NCBI GenBank assembly: GCA_964022115.1
Contig: CAXIBC010000045.1
Span: 1-23,576 of the forward strand
DNA length: 23,576 nt
Source: Oleispira sp964022115
Lineage (GTDB): Bacteria > Pseudomonadota > Gammaproteobacteria > Pseudomonadales > Oceanobacteraceae
Direction: 5' to 3'
Part shown: piece after piece, positions 23,565-23,576 of the stretch
Layout of the letters: each line of letters opens with the position of its first letter
Numbering within the stretch: the first letter of the stretch is position 1
Position numbers and translations under genes: made by a program
The notes under the pieces: generated by a model
The model's database searches: none
What the model was told of the DNA's origin: nothing
Seen by the model: the letters and a program-made list of their open reading frames with translations, nothing else

Positions 23565-23576
23565 GAATTTTTTATT

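Overview
The window looks like ordinary chromosomal DNA from a moderately AT-rich, probably marine gammaproteobacterium of the Oceanospirillales/Oleispira-Bermanella-Thalassolituus type. This is inferred from protein flavour only: a minCDE operon with a gammaproteobacterial MinE, DapC of the Pseudomonas type, small DUF2788 and DUF4404 proteins, an AdeT-like binding protein and a CHASE2 adenylate cyclase. I see no transposase, integrase, CRISPR array, tRNA or rRNA gene.

Layout. (1) 1-1737, minus strand: dapC then sufE, ending at a strong terminator. (2) 1876-4177, plus strand: a membrane diguanylate cyclase, then a yeast-type (Fcy1-like) cytosine deaminase 28 bp downstream. (3) 4434-5231, plus strand: a periplasmic substrate-binding-like protein with a strange G-rich 5' end containing a G-quadruplex motif, flanked by short AT-rich repeats. 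(4) 5295-8487, minus strand: a tight six-gene run reading hopJ, minC, minD, minE, pqiA-like, group II truncated haemoglobin. (5) 8614-9836, plus strand: a 44-codon membrane microprotein and dinB, with a LexA box just upstream of dinB. (6) 9860-14211, minus strand: an AraC-type regulator, an unrecognised cytoplasmic protein, a DUF481-like outer-membrane protein and two poorly known proteins. A 190 bp gap here is rich in inverted repeats. (7) 14457-17973: a TetR regulator, an LhgO-like FAD oxidoreductase (minus strand) and a divergent AbgT-family transporter. (8) 18034-20210: an AdeT-like solute-binding protein (minus strand), then DUF2788, DUF4404 and a CBS-pair protein. (9) 20456-23564: a GAF-Fis regulator lacking an AAA+ domain, a terminator, and a CHASE2 class III nucleotide cyclase.

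How the genes fit together. Two second-messenger enzymes (c-di-GMP synthase with an intact I-site; cAMP-type cyclase) lie at opposite ends. The Min system sets the division site and is apparently co-transcribed with membrane and haem proteins. DinB is under SOS control. The TetR/oxidoreductase/AbgT group looks like a small catabolic or transport module, but its substrate is unknown. No complete novel system is evident. The most interesting items are the extended min operon, the Fcy1-like deaminase beside a diguanylate cyclase, the AAA-less GAF-Fis protein, the G4-bearing gene start, and two 14-bp tandem repeats sitting at stop codons.
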